NCBI GenBank assembly: GCA_963731665.1
Contig: CAVSWP010000011.1
Span: forward strand, 434,001 to 498,000
Direction of reading: 5' to 3'
Length of the DNA stretch: 64,000 nt
DNA from: Chersky-840 sp035604715
Lineage (GTDB): Bacteria > Actinomycetota > Acidimicrobiia > Acidimicrobiales > UBA8190
Of the stretch, positions 17,300 through 24,017 are shown one piece after another; the first letter of the stretch is position 1, and every line of letters begins with the position of its first letter. A program made the position numbers and the translations under genes. Below the pieces are notes generated by a model that worked only from the letters and a program-made list of their open reading frames with translations, was not told the origin of the DNA and ran no database searches.

Positions 17300-17695
17300 A
17301 ATCAGAAGGTACCCGTTGGTCTGGCGTCCGTCCAGGTGTCGACCGTCTGGCTGGCCACGATCGGGGTGGTGGCCCTGTGCGCGTTCGCGCTGATTTGACT
17401 GGCCGTCGCTCGGGGTCTGGCCGCCAAGAGCGTCGAGACGGCCAGCAACACCCCGATGTTCCCGATCCTGCTGCCCTTCCTCGGCGGCGGGTTCGTGCGT
17501 ACGGCCACCATGCCGGAAGGGCTCCGGCCATTTTCCCAATACCAGCCCCTTTCCCCTGCCGTCGACACCGTACGCGGACTGCTCATCGGGGCCGTCGTGG
17601 TAACCATGCCATCGTTGCCGTCGCCTGTAGCCTCGGTGTCGCCGCCGTCTCCTATCTCTGGGCCAGGGCCGGCTCGACAACCGCCGGACCTCTGG
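17300..17695 (+). pseudogene. C-terminal remnant of an ABC-2 type (DrrB-like) permease, with nonsense codon and frameshift
   Basis: The plus strand encodes VWLATIGVVALCAFALI, then an in-frame TGA at 17396-17398. It resumes as LAVARGLAAKSVETASNTP, MFPILLPFLGGGFVRTATMP and EGLRPFSQYQPLSPAVDTV, the typical end of antibiotic-export ABC-2 permeases. Just after VRGLLIG the frame is lost, and the next frame supplies VACSLGVAAVSYLWAR, the last helix. The N-terminal half is missing; the preserved part starts about 70 bp from the polysaccharide island. It is decayed and marks the island's edge. The 17456 open frame that continues into the next gene is an accident of this remnant. Confidence 0.75.
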
Positions 17696-17802
17696 CAGTC
17701 CGGAGGTGGTGGTCGCTGGGGTCGGTCTCCCGGATTCGCCCGGGATGAGAGATCACAGCGGAACTCGGCCTCATTATTGCCGGCAGCAGTATCCGGCTTG
17801 GG

Positions 17803-17829
17803 TGTCACATTCGATGCATGGCCGGTGTC
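17803..17829 (+). promoter_or_regulatory. Candidate ECF41-type promoter (TGTCACA-N16-TGTC)
   Basis: TGTCACA at 17803-17809 is followed by exactly 16 bases and TGTC at 17826-17829. As I recall it, the published ECF41 target consensus is TGTCACA, 16 bases, CGTC, so 10 of 11 specified bases match at the exact spacing. It lies 34 bp upstream of the decarboxylase ATG (17864), which is coupled to an ECF41-type sigma gene. That is the arrangement expected for an autoregulated operon. Confidence 0.7.
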
Positions 17830-17863
17830 TCTATGCCGAGAACAATTAATCGGAGGAGACATC

Positions 17864-18442
17864 ATGTCCAGTAGTCCCAGGATCCCCAGGGCAGAGCTGA
17901 CCGGCTTGTACGGCGCCATGGTCAGGCGGATGTCCCGCAAGATGTTCGGCGAGGTTCCCGAGCCGGTGGGAGTGGCCTGGCACAACCGCAAGGTATTGAA
18001 CTTGAGCTTCAGCATGGGTCGTAAGGCGCAGAAGTTGGACCAGTGCGATGAGAACCTGAAATCGTTCGCCCACATGGCGACGGCCAGCCTGATCGGCTGC
18101 AGCTTCTGCCTCGACTTCGGCTACTTCAACGCCCGGAACGAGGGGCTCGACCTGACCAAGGCGCGTGAGGTGCCCCGGTGGCGAGTGTCGGACTTCTTCA
18201 CACCGCTGGAGCGCGACGTCATGGAGTACGCCGAGGCCATGACGCAGACCCCGCCCACGGTCACCGACGAACTGTCTGCCAGCCTGCTGAAGGCGCTCGG
18301 CCCTCCCGCCCTCGTGGAGCTGACCATGTTCATTGCGCTGGCCAACCTCATGGCCCGCTCCAACGTGGCGATGGGTATTGAGTCGCAGGAGTTCTCGGCC
18401 GCCTGTGGCCTCAAGCCGCTAGCCGTAGCCTCGCAGGCATGA
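17864..18442 (+). CDS. Carboxymuconolactone decarboxylase / AhpD-like protein (ECF41 partner)
   Basis: A 192-residue protein whose ATG follows a strong GGAGGAG site. The AhpD-type redox motif C79-S-F-C82 lies in ASLIGCSFCLDFG, within an all-helical CMD domain. The C-terminal half (DFFTPLERDVMEYAEAMTQT, LTMFIALANLMARSN) is typical of the subgroup linked to sigma factors. CMD proteins of this kind are proposed to act in peroxide or thiol redox chemistry; the true substrate is unknown. It overlaps the following sigma-factor gene by 4 bases (ATGA). A matching ECF41 promoter lies upstream, so it is probably both the partner and the target of that sigma factor. Confidence 0.9.
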   Translation: MSSSPRIPRAELTGLYGAMVRRMSRKMFGEVPEPVGVAWHNRKVLNLSFSMGRKAQKLDQCDENLKSFAHMATASLIGCSFCLDFGYFNARNEGLDLTKAREVPRWRVSDFFTPLERDVMEYAEAMTQTPPTVTDELSASLLKALGPPALVELTMFIALANLMARSNVAMGIESQEFSAACGLKPLAVASQA

Positions 18443-19302
18443 CTGACGATCCATTCGTCTCCCATCGAGGGCTGCTGTTCACCGTCGCCTACGAAATGCT
18501 GGGCTCTGCGGTCGACGCCGAGGATGTGGTCCAGGAGACTTGGCTGCGATGGGCCAAGGTGGACCAGGCGGAGCTGCGTGACCCGCGGGCGTACTTGGTG
18601 CGGATGGTCACCCGGCAATCGCTGAACCGGCTCCGGACCGTGTCCCGGCGTCGGGAGGACTATGTCGGGGAATGGCTGCCCGAGCCCCTGCTCACCAGTC
18701 CCGATGTGGCCGACGACGCCGAGCTCGCCGCCAACGTCTCGATCGCCATGCTCACCGTGTTGGAGACCCTCGGTCCGGCCGAGCGGGCCGTGTTCGTGTT
18801 GCACGAGGTGTTCGAGACGCCCTACGACGAGATCGCAGAGGTCGTCGACAAGACTCCGGCCGCGGTCCGGCAGATCGCCCACCGCGCCCGCGAGCACGTG
18901 GCGGCGCGCCGGCCACGGATGCAAGTGGACCGAACCCAGCAGCAAGCGACGCTCGAGAAGTTCATGGCCGCCGTTACCTCTGGCGACGTGCAGGGGCTGC
19001 TCGAGGTGCTCGCCCCGGACGTGGTGCTGATCGCCGACGGCGGCGGCCTCGTGCCGGCTGCTCGAAAGCCGATCAGCGGAATCGACAAGGTGGCGGCGTT
19101 CCTCGCCCGCGTCGTGGAGCTCCCGGACCTCGTGGCGACAACCGCTTGGCTCAACGGGATGCCGGGCGCCCGCTTCGACGTCGATGGTGAAGCCACCGCG
19201 GTCAGTGTGGTGGTCGAGGACGGCCGGATCACCCGGATCTTCGCCATGCGCAACCCGCAAAAGCTGGGATGGCTGGGAAGGGTGGCGGAACTGCGGCGAT
19301 GA
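18439..19302 (+). CDS. ECF RNA polymerase sigma factor, ECF41 group (SigJ-like) with SnoaL-type C-terminal domain
   Basis: A 287-residue protein. Region 2 is near residues 7-70 (GLLFTVAYEMLGSAVDAEDV, VQETWLRWAKV) and region 4 near 103-155 (ERAVFVLHEVFETPYDEIAE, VRQIAHRAREHV). A SnoaL/NTF2-like domain follows from about 165. It carries the three motifs I associate with ECF41: WLPEP at 79-83 in the linker, DGGG at 200-203, and NPQKL at 272-276 (consensus NPDKL). In this group the fused domain replaces an anti-sigma factor and tunes activity. It is translationally coupled to the CMD gene and probably drives its own promoter at 17803-17829. The inducing signal is not known. Confidence 0.93.
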   Translation: MTDDPFVSHRGLLFTVAYEMLGSAVDAEDVVQETWLRWAKVDQAELRDPRAYLVRMVTRQSLNRLRTVSRRREDYVGEWLPEPLLTSPDVADDAELAANVSIAMLTVLETLGPAERAVFVLHEVFETPYDEIAEVVDKTPAAVRQIAHRAREHVAARRPRMQVDRTQQQATLEKFMAAVTSGDVQGLLEVLAPDVVLIADGGGLVPAARKPISGIDKVAAFLARVVELPDLVATTAWLNGMPGARFDVDGEATAVSVVVEDGRITRIFAMRNPQKLGWLGRVAELRR

Positions 19303-19422
19303 CCACCCTCGCCGGTATCCTCGCCACTTCTCCTCGCGAGCGTGGGCGGTCAGCCGAGCCTACGGCCGACGCACGTGTCCGGCAAAGGCTTCGACGAGTC
19401 GGGATACGACGGCGACCATTGT

Positions 19423-19935
19423 CTAATCTGCTAAACGAAGCAATTCGTCGACCACCTGGTCGAGAGGCCAGGTGGCGTCGACGTCTATCGCTCCGGCCGG
19501 TTTTTCGTCGCTCCGATTCAGCTCGAGCATGAGTTCGATTGTCATGGCCAGGAGCTCCTCGTAGCGGTCGTCAGGCCCGAGTTCCCAGTCATCAGCAGTG
19601 CGCTCTTGGAGGCGGCGGCGCATGGTGTCATCGTCGATGCGAAGGTTGAAGATCTTGGTGAAATAGGGCGCAAAGTGGTCGCGATTACGGCTACTCCCAC
19701 AGACGAACAACACTTCTGGTTCCGGGCTTTCGAGTTCGCTGACAGCCTTTTGGCGGTCCCACACCCAGTTGTCGTGCTGAAGGGGCCCACCCGGGAGACC
19801 GGTGTCGGGGTCGGCATGATAGGCTCAGGCACTGTCGGTGCTGATCGCCTTGTAGCCGCGCCGGATCAGCTCGTCGTAAACCGAGGATTTACCGGCACCG
19901 GATAAGCCCTCCACTAAATAGTTTCGTTTAGCCAT
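19423..19935 (-). pseudogene. P-loop kinase-like gene interrupted by an in-frame TGA
   Basis: From the ATG at 19933-19935 the frame encodes MAKRNYLVEGLSGAGKSSVY, with the Walker A GLSGAGKSS. It then meets TGA at codon 37 (19825-19827) and continues without further damage: AYHADPDTGLPGGPLQHDNW, VLFVCGSSRNRDHFAPYFTK, to the natural stop at 19423. The intact length would be 170 residues, usual for small nucleoside/AAA-type kinases acting on an unknown substrate. A single CGA-to-TGA or TGG-to-TGA change explains the lesion. The rest of the gene shows no decay, so this is either a recent mutation, a sequencing error or readthrough. A shorter product from 19764 would lack the P-loop. Confidence 0.65.
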
Positions 19936-20039
19936 GGTGACAGTCCGGGTTTGTTAATCGGAAGCGGCGATCGAACGATTTGAGGTCCGAGTCTCGCTCC
20001 ACCCCGATGACAGCAAGCCTGTGACGCCGAGCGCCTGAG

Positions 20040-20417
20040 CTAGGTGCGGGGAAGTACGGTAACCAGGGTCTCGGACCCGTCAACCCCCACGATCTGTACG
20101 ACCAGGGGCAGTTGGGGCGGCTTTGAGTCCGTCAGGATCGAGGTGGGGTGCTCGATGGAGTGACGAAGCACAACCGGGTAGCGGCCATCCCGACCACCCA
20201 CGCCCACCGACGCTTCGTCGACGTGTTCGTCGTACTCGATGTAGGCAAGCGGCATCCGCTCCGCTTCGAAGGCGTCGCCGAACTCAGCATCCAGCAACTC
20301 GATCGTGACGTCGTCACCGACCCGCACTTTGGTGAGCTCATCGAGCAGCTTGTGCCAGTCTTCCCTGGGCCGCTCATGGATCAAGTCCCGACGCCGGTCC
20401 TTGGAACGCTCTGCCAC
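20040..20417 (-). CDS. DUF5335-like protein
   Basis: About 125 residues from a GTG at 20415-20417. The core REDWHKLLDELTKVRVGDDV, TIELLDAEFGDAFEAERMPL, and a C-terminal LPLVVQIVGVDGSETLVTV match the layout of DUF5335 proteins as I remember them: short, beta-rich and of unknown function. The open frame extends upstream to an ATG at 20594. I choose the GTG because family members begin shortly before the R-E-x-W segment and the extra 59 residues look unconserved; there is no decisive ribosome-binding site at either start. It lies among decayed genes next to a transcription terminator and a copy of a tRNA 3' end. Confidence 0.6.
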   Translation of the reverse strand: MAERSKDRRRDLIHERPREDWHKLLDELTKVRVGDDVTIELLDAEFGDAFEAERMPLAYIEYDEHVDEASVGVGGRDGRYPVVLRHSIEHPTSILTDSKPPQLPLVVQIVGVDGSETLVTVLPRT

Positions 20418-20671
20418 AGCAGCATCTTCGCGCCCTGTGCCACCAAAGGACAAGGGGAACCGACCGAGGGCGTCTAACCGCCAACCGACCTCGCCAATGG
20501 AGCGAATCGTCCGAACCGATGTTCTCGAGGTGACCTTGAGCCAATCGACGTCGCCGTCCGTGAGACTTCGCCAAGCCGCATCGGCAGTCATCACGCGGGC
20601 AAGTCGATCGGGTGGGTCTTAGCTCGATCCTGGACAGTAAGGGCTGGCGACCCCGTCGGAGTCGAAGAGCC

Positions 20672-20716
20672 GAAATAAGAAAACCCAGCCCGGAAGATAT
20701 CTCCGGACCAGGGCTT
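20672..20716 (-). terminator. Rho-independent terminator on the minus strand
   Basis: On the minus strand an imperfect GC stem (AGCCCTGGTCCGGA against TCCGGGCTGGG, with several G-U pairs) encloses a GATATC loop and is followed by TTTTCTTATTT. It begins only a few bases after a copy of the tRNA-fMet 3' end (20723-20742). This is how a tRNA terminator would sit, but the tRNA itself is now at 25306-25382. It has no gene of its own to end apart from that remnant. Confidence 0.65.
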
Positions 20717-20722
20717 CCTCGT

Positions 20723-20742
20723 TGGTGGCGGGGGCCTGATTT
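20723..20742 (-). repeat. Second copy of the tRNA-fMet 3' end (possible attachment site)
   Basis: TGGTGGCGGGGG at 20723-20734 is identical to the 3' end of the tRNA at 25306-25317. Over 20 bases (20723-20742 against 25306-25325) 17 match, including GATTT from the T arm. Together with the adjoining terminator this looks like the distal end of DNA inserted at the tRNA 3' end. Confidence 0.5.
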
Positions 20743-20760
20743 ACGCGTGAGCTACGACCG
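20731..20760. repeat. 30-bp direct repeat, copy 1 (pairs with 22193-22222)
   Basis: Matches 22193-22222 at 26 of 30 bases, sharing the core GATTTACGCGT and CTACGACCG. The two copies bracket 1.43 kb containing a decayed CPBP-protease gene. Copy 1 overlaps the tRNA-end copy. They could be recombination sites or the product of a duplication. Confidence 0.6.
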
Positions 20761-20762
20761 AT

Positions 20763-21379
20763 CTGGTAACGGTGCCGGTCGATGCCGTGCTGTGGCTCGA
20801 CGAGGAAAGTCCCGCTTGACCTGGGTCGACCTTCTCCAACCTGCGCGGCGCACGCCGTTGGACTGGATCCACGCAGAACGCGCCGGATCCACGCAGAACG
20901 CGCCGAACGTCGCGCGGGGCCGCAATTCCGGGTAGTCGTTCATATCGGTGTCGATAACTACGACCACCGCTCCGAGTTCCGCGCCCGGAGGGGGCAGGAT
21001 TCCACCTTGTCGTGCTCTGTCTGGGCGGACCCCCAACCGGTGGCGCCTGCCGTGGCCTCGTCGCCGCCTCCGGCTGACTCGCGACCAGACGACCGGATCG
21101 TGATCCCGATCGATGGCTGGATAAAAGCGCGAGCCTCGAGCGTGGGGCAAAGGGCTCGGCGGCGATCGGGAGCTGACCGCGATGACTGTACGGATAGCCC
21201 TGTGCCCGTGACCGGGTCCAACCAATGGTGGAACCAGGCGCTGGCGGCCTTCAAGGCATATATCGAGACCTCCGCAGTCGACACCGAGACTCTGGCAACA
21301 AACGGCGGCGGCGACAATCAGGCCTGAGATCCACGTGAAAGGCGGAGTACGCGACCGACCTGCTTCGAGGAGGTTGGCC
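20763..21379. other. Stretch without a recognisable gene
   Basis: Open frames on both strands are of biased composition and match nothing I know. The only clear structure is a 20-bp unit (ending CGCAGAACGCGCCG) repeated twice in tandem at 20866-20905. A good Shine-Dalgarno (GAGGAGG) at the right end belongs to the CPBP pseudogene. Confidence 0.4.
20866..20905. repeat. Two perfect tandem copies of a 20-bp unit
   Basis: The unit begins GATCCACGCA and ends GAACGCGCCG; copies occupy 20866-20885 and 20886-20905 with no mismatch. It is probably a recent slippage duplication in non-coding DNA. Confidence 0.8.
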
Positions 21380-22213
21380 ATGACGGCCCGCGACGTCGTG
21401 CGGCGGCGGCCGTTGGCCGTCTTCCTCGCCGGGGCCTACCTTGTGTCGGCAGTCGCTCTCGCCGTGATCGGTCTTCCTCAGCCGCGCGGGGCGACGAACG
21501 AACACCCGGTGACGGCATTGATCATGTTTCCCGTCATGGTGGTGGGTGTCGGTCTCCTCGGAGCCGGTCTCACCGCGGTCACGGCCGGGCGGAGCGGCCT
21601 GCAGGAACTGCGGAGCCCGGTCGAACAGCCAGTAGCACGGCGCTGGTAGCTGATCACCCTGATCCCGCCGATCCTGCTAGTCCTGGGGCTGCTCGACTCC
21701 TTCGCATCGCCCAAGTACCACCCCGGCTTCCTCGTCTTCGGCGTGGCGGCCGGTCTGGTTTCTGGGTTCTTCGAGGAGTTGGGCTGGACCGGGTTCGCCT
21801 ATCCGATACTGCGCAGCAAGTTTGGCCCACTCGGCGGCGCATTGCTGGTCGGTGAGCGTGGGGGCTCTGGCACCTGCCCGTGGTGGACTCGCTCGGTGCG
21901 GCAAGCCCTCCTGGCAGGGCGTGGCCCGCCTTCTTCGCTGCGTTTGTGGCGGTGCTCGTCGCGCTTCGGGTGTTGATCGGCTGGGTGTATACGGCCACCT
22001 GCAGCCTGCGGCTGGCCCAACTCCTGCACGCCTCGTCCACCGGATTCTTGGTTGTTCTGGGAGCGTCGGCCGTCACTCCCGGCCAGGAGGCCCTTTTGGT
22101 ACGCCTGCTACGCCGCGGTCCTCTGGATCGTTGTCGCGCTCGTGCTCATTCTCCAGGGTCGGAACTTTGGCAGCCCGGCTGACAAGGTGACCGCGGCCCG
22201 ATTTACGCGTTAA
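21380..22213 (+). pseudogene. CPBP (CAAX-type) intramembrane protease, decayed
   Basis: Starts MTARDVVRRRPLAVFLAG after a GAGGAGG site and carries several membrane helices. A TAG at 21647-21649 interrupts it after ARRW. The same frame resumes with LITLIPPILLVLGLLDS and the CPBP first motif FFEELGWTGFAYPIL. Near 21855 the frame shifts, and the next frame gives WGLWHLPVVDSLGAA, containing the second-motif His. It shifts again near 22098 into WYACYAAVLWIVVALVLILQ and ends at TAA 22211-22213. CPBP proteins are membrane proteases of the EExxxR/FxxxH type. Three lesions make this a true pseudogene. It is bracketed by the 30-bp direct repeats. Confidence 0.8.
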
Positions 22214-22222
22214 CTACGACCG
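22193..22222. repeat. 30-bp direct repeat, copy 2
   Basis: Partner of 20731-20760. It spans the adjoining stop codons of the CPBP remnant (22211-22213) and the SnoaL-like remnant on the other strand (22214-22216). Both genes therefore end inside the repeat, which suggests a recombination junction. Confidence 0.6.
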
Positions 22223-22412
22223 GAAAAGCGGCGTGTGTAAGGACGCGAAGTACGCGCGCAGTTGATCGGGGCTCACGTCGCCGCCGGGTCCGTGGAAGAC
22301 GTAGTCGGCCGCGCAATACGCCCGGAGCTTGGCGTCGTCCTCCGGGGATCGCCTCGTCGCCGATGCGGATCAACTCGCGGGCCAGGGGGCTGTCAGAGAT
22401 GAAGCCTGGCAT
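22214..22412 (-). pseudogene. SnoaL-like (ester cyclase/NTF2 fold) gene, frameshifted and truncated
   Basis: From an ATG at 22410-22412 behind GGGGGAGGG it reads MPGFISDSPLARELIRIGDE. A one-base shift near 22344 moves the homology to another frame: EDDAKLRAYCAADYVFHGPG, then GDVSPDQLRAYFASL. It stops at TAG 22214-22216, where the family would continue for another 70 or more residues. The truncation point coincides with the 30-bp repeat. It lies directly downstream of the intact VOC gene, in the same direction, so both may once have been regulated by the MarR protein. Confidence 0.65.
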
Positions 22413-22428
22413 CCCTCCCCCTTGTTGC

Positions 22429-22785
22429 TCAGGAATGGATAGTAATTGCGTATCCATCGGGGTCAGCGAACACGAAGGTCCGACCAAATGGACCATCGAA
22501 GGGCTCGGTGACGATTCGCACCCCGGCATTAACAAGCCGATCGTGCAGGGCTTGGGGGTCATCGGCCTTGAGCCACAATGCGACGCCCCAGCCGAGACGC
22601 TCGACCGCCTTCAAGTCAATGGCGGGCTCACGCACGGCAAAGGGAATAGGAGTGGTGGCAAAGACGACCGCTCCTGGTGGGCTCTGGGCCGCCCTCTCGG
22701 GGCCAAGCTGCTCCGTATAGAACGCGGCAGCCACTTCGAGGTCGCTGACCTGTACTGCGATGAAGTCGGGTCCGATGACTCTCAC
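22429..22785 (-). CDS. VOC-superfamily protein (glyoxalase/bleomycin-resistance type)
   Basis: An intact 118-residue protein with the VOC beta-alpha-beta-beta-beta repeat: GPDFIAVQVSDLEVAAAFYT at the N-terminus, then VALWLKADDPQALHDRLVNA and the end FGRTFVFADPDGYAITIHS. The Glu/His metal ligands of glyoxalase I are only partly evident, so lyase, dioxygenase or drug-binding roles are all possible. It is divergent from the MarR gene; two palindromic operators lie in the 70-bp gap, so its expression is probably controlled by that regulator. It is one of the few undamaged genes in this accessory stretch. Confidence 0.85.
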   Translation of the reverse strand: MRVIGPDFIAVQVSDLEVAAAFYTEQLGPERAAQSPPGAVVFATTPIPFAVREPAIDLKAVERLGWGVALWLKADDPQALHDRLVNAGVRIVTEPFDGPFGRTFVFADPDGYAITIHS

Positions 22786-22801
22786 GTGCGCTCCTCTATA
22801 G

Positions 22802-22840
22802 TTGTCAGGCTCCCTGATAACTATATCAGGCAGCCTGATA
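22802..22840. promoter_or_regulatory. Two palindromic MarR-type operators, 21 bp centre to centre
   Basis: O1 is TTGTCAGGCTCCCTGATAA (22802-22820, one mismatch between arms) and O2 is TATCAGGCAGCCTGATA (22824-22840, perfect). Both share the half-site TnTCAGG. Their centres are 21 bp apart, two helical turns, so two dimers could bind the same DNA face. They lie between the divergent VOC (start 22785) and MarR (start 22856) genes, a typical autoregulated arrangement. Confidence 0.75.
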
Positions 22841-22855
22841 AATACAAGGGGCCCG

Positions 22856-23308
22856 ATGGGGAAGGCAGAGAAGCGAGTGCCAAGAGCCGAGGAGATGTCG
22901 GGCTACCTGGTCAAGCGCGCTCAATCGGTCATCCATCTCGCCCTGGAAGAGATCGTCTCCAGGCAAGGACTTGGGATCCCCCATTACGTCGTGCTCACGT
23001 TGCTGGCCGAGTCGCCGGGGTTGCCAAACGCCGAGCTTGCCCGGAAGGCCTTCGTAACGCCCCAATCAATGAACGAGGTCCTCAAGCAGCTCGAAGCATC
23101 CGGGTTAGTGGAGCGTCAGCAGAGTCAGTCAAATGCACGGATCCTCAACGCTCACTTGACCCACGCGGGCAAGAAAAAATGGCGATCGGTCGACGACGGC
23201 GTTCAGGAATTGGAAGAGCGTCTGCTCCGGGGTCTCACGCAGGACCAAGTCCGTGTCCTGAACCGATCGCTCGAGACGATCATCCGAAACATGACCCCGA
23301 CGCCGTGA
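22856..23308 (+). CDS. MarR-family winged-helix regulator
   Basis: A 150-residue protein from the ATG at 22856 (AAGGGG four bases before it). The open frame extends to 22802, but that start lies inside operator O1. Features are the dimerisation helices around EMSGYLVKRAQSVIHLALEE, the recognition region PNAELARKAFVTPQSMNEVL, the helix KQLEASGLVERQQSQSNAR, and a C-terminal helix pair. MarR proteins repress until a phenolic or oxidant ligand binds. The two palindromes just upstream should be its targets, controlling itself and the divergent VOC gene and possibly the SnoaL remnant. Confidence 0.9.
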   Translation: MGKAEKRVPRAEEMSGYLVKRAQSVIHLALEEIVSRQGLGIPHYVVLTLLAESPGLPNAELARKAFVTPQSMNEVLKQLEASGLVERQQSQSNARILNAHLTHAGKKKWRSVDDGVQELEERLLRGLTQDQVRVLNRSLETIIRNMTPTP

Positions 23309-24001
23309 GGTTCATCAGACGCACACGCGCTCGTGAGCTGGCGTCCTGGTGTTTCTCCCAACACGAGTAATAGCTGGCATGCATCGCATTGGGGTTCTCA
23401 AGATTTTTTGAGAGCTACCGGAGCCGATCCCTGCTCTGCGCCGACAGACCGGATGGCGCATCTTGCGCTCGATCGTCCAAATGGCACTGGAGCCCTTAAG
23501 AGTCCGAAGAGCCCCAGGAGTCCAGACTTTGCAGACGTCCTGATTGCTCTCTAGAACGAGCCAAGTATCCACACTCTTGACCAGCACGTACGTCCACTTA
23601 CGGACAGCAGACAGTCCAGTGATGGTGTGGGCCAGAATGGGTGCGGGACGGCTCAGCAGGTTTGTCATGATCACCGCTCCGGCGACGGTGCGGGTCGCGC
23701 CCAGAACGAAACCCAGCGCGGCGTAGGCGTCGACGCGCCCTCCGGGACTGAATAGGGCAACTGCATAGGGCATGCCCTGTGCAGCCCCATGCACCGCAAT
23801 CTCGACCGAAGACTCGATCGCGAAAGCGCAGCGTACTTGCCGCACGCGCTGCGCCACCCTGCATAGGGCTGCATAGGGCACCGCTGAGTAGGTCCCGATA
23901 AAAAGCCCCGAGAAGCGGCAATTCCACAGACTCGGCCGATCGCGAAAACGCTGGTCAGGCGCCCTTGCCCTATGCACAAGACGCGCCGACCAGCCGGTTC
24001 G
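23309..24001. other. About 700 bp without a recognisable gene
   Basis: The longest minus-strand frame (23315-23977) has a faintly hydrophobic middle but no family features, and its codon use does not look coding. Repeated short words (TGCATAGGGC and relatives, 23760-23965) and a weak hairpin (TCTCAA/TTGAGA, 23396-23413) are the only structures seen. It looks like decayed accessory DNA between the MarR gene and the IS element. Confidence 0.4.
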
Positions 24002-24017
24002 ATGGTGGCGGGGGCAG
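24002..24017. repeat. Left target-site duplication of the IS element
   Basis: ATGGTGGCGGGGGCAG directly abuts the left IS end. The right flank (25305-25320) is identical at 15 of 16 bases. The right copy is the 3' end of the tRNA-fMet gene plus one base. Confidence 0.6.

Noticed and set aside
17456..18442. A 328-residue CMD protein with an N-terminal membrane extension
   Set aside because: The first 136 codons belong to the decayed ABC-2 permease and intergenic DNA. The GGAGGAG site and ECF41 promoter place the CMD start at 17864.
20752..21381. 209-codon minus-strand frame
   Set aside because: It contains the tandem 20-bp repeat translated as repeats and shows no homology; the CPBP pseudogene's ribosome-binding site overlaps its start.
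23315..23977. 220-codon minus-strand frame with a hydrophobic centre
   Set aside because: No family features, no ribosome-binding site, and biased codons; probably chance.
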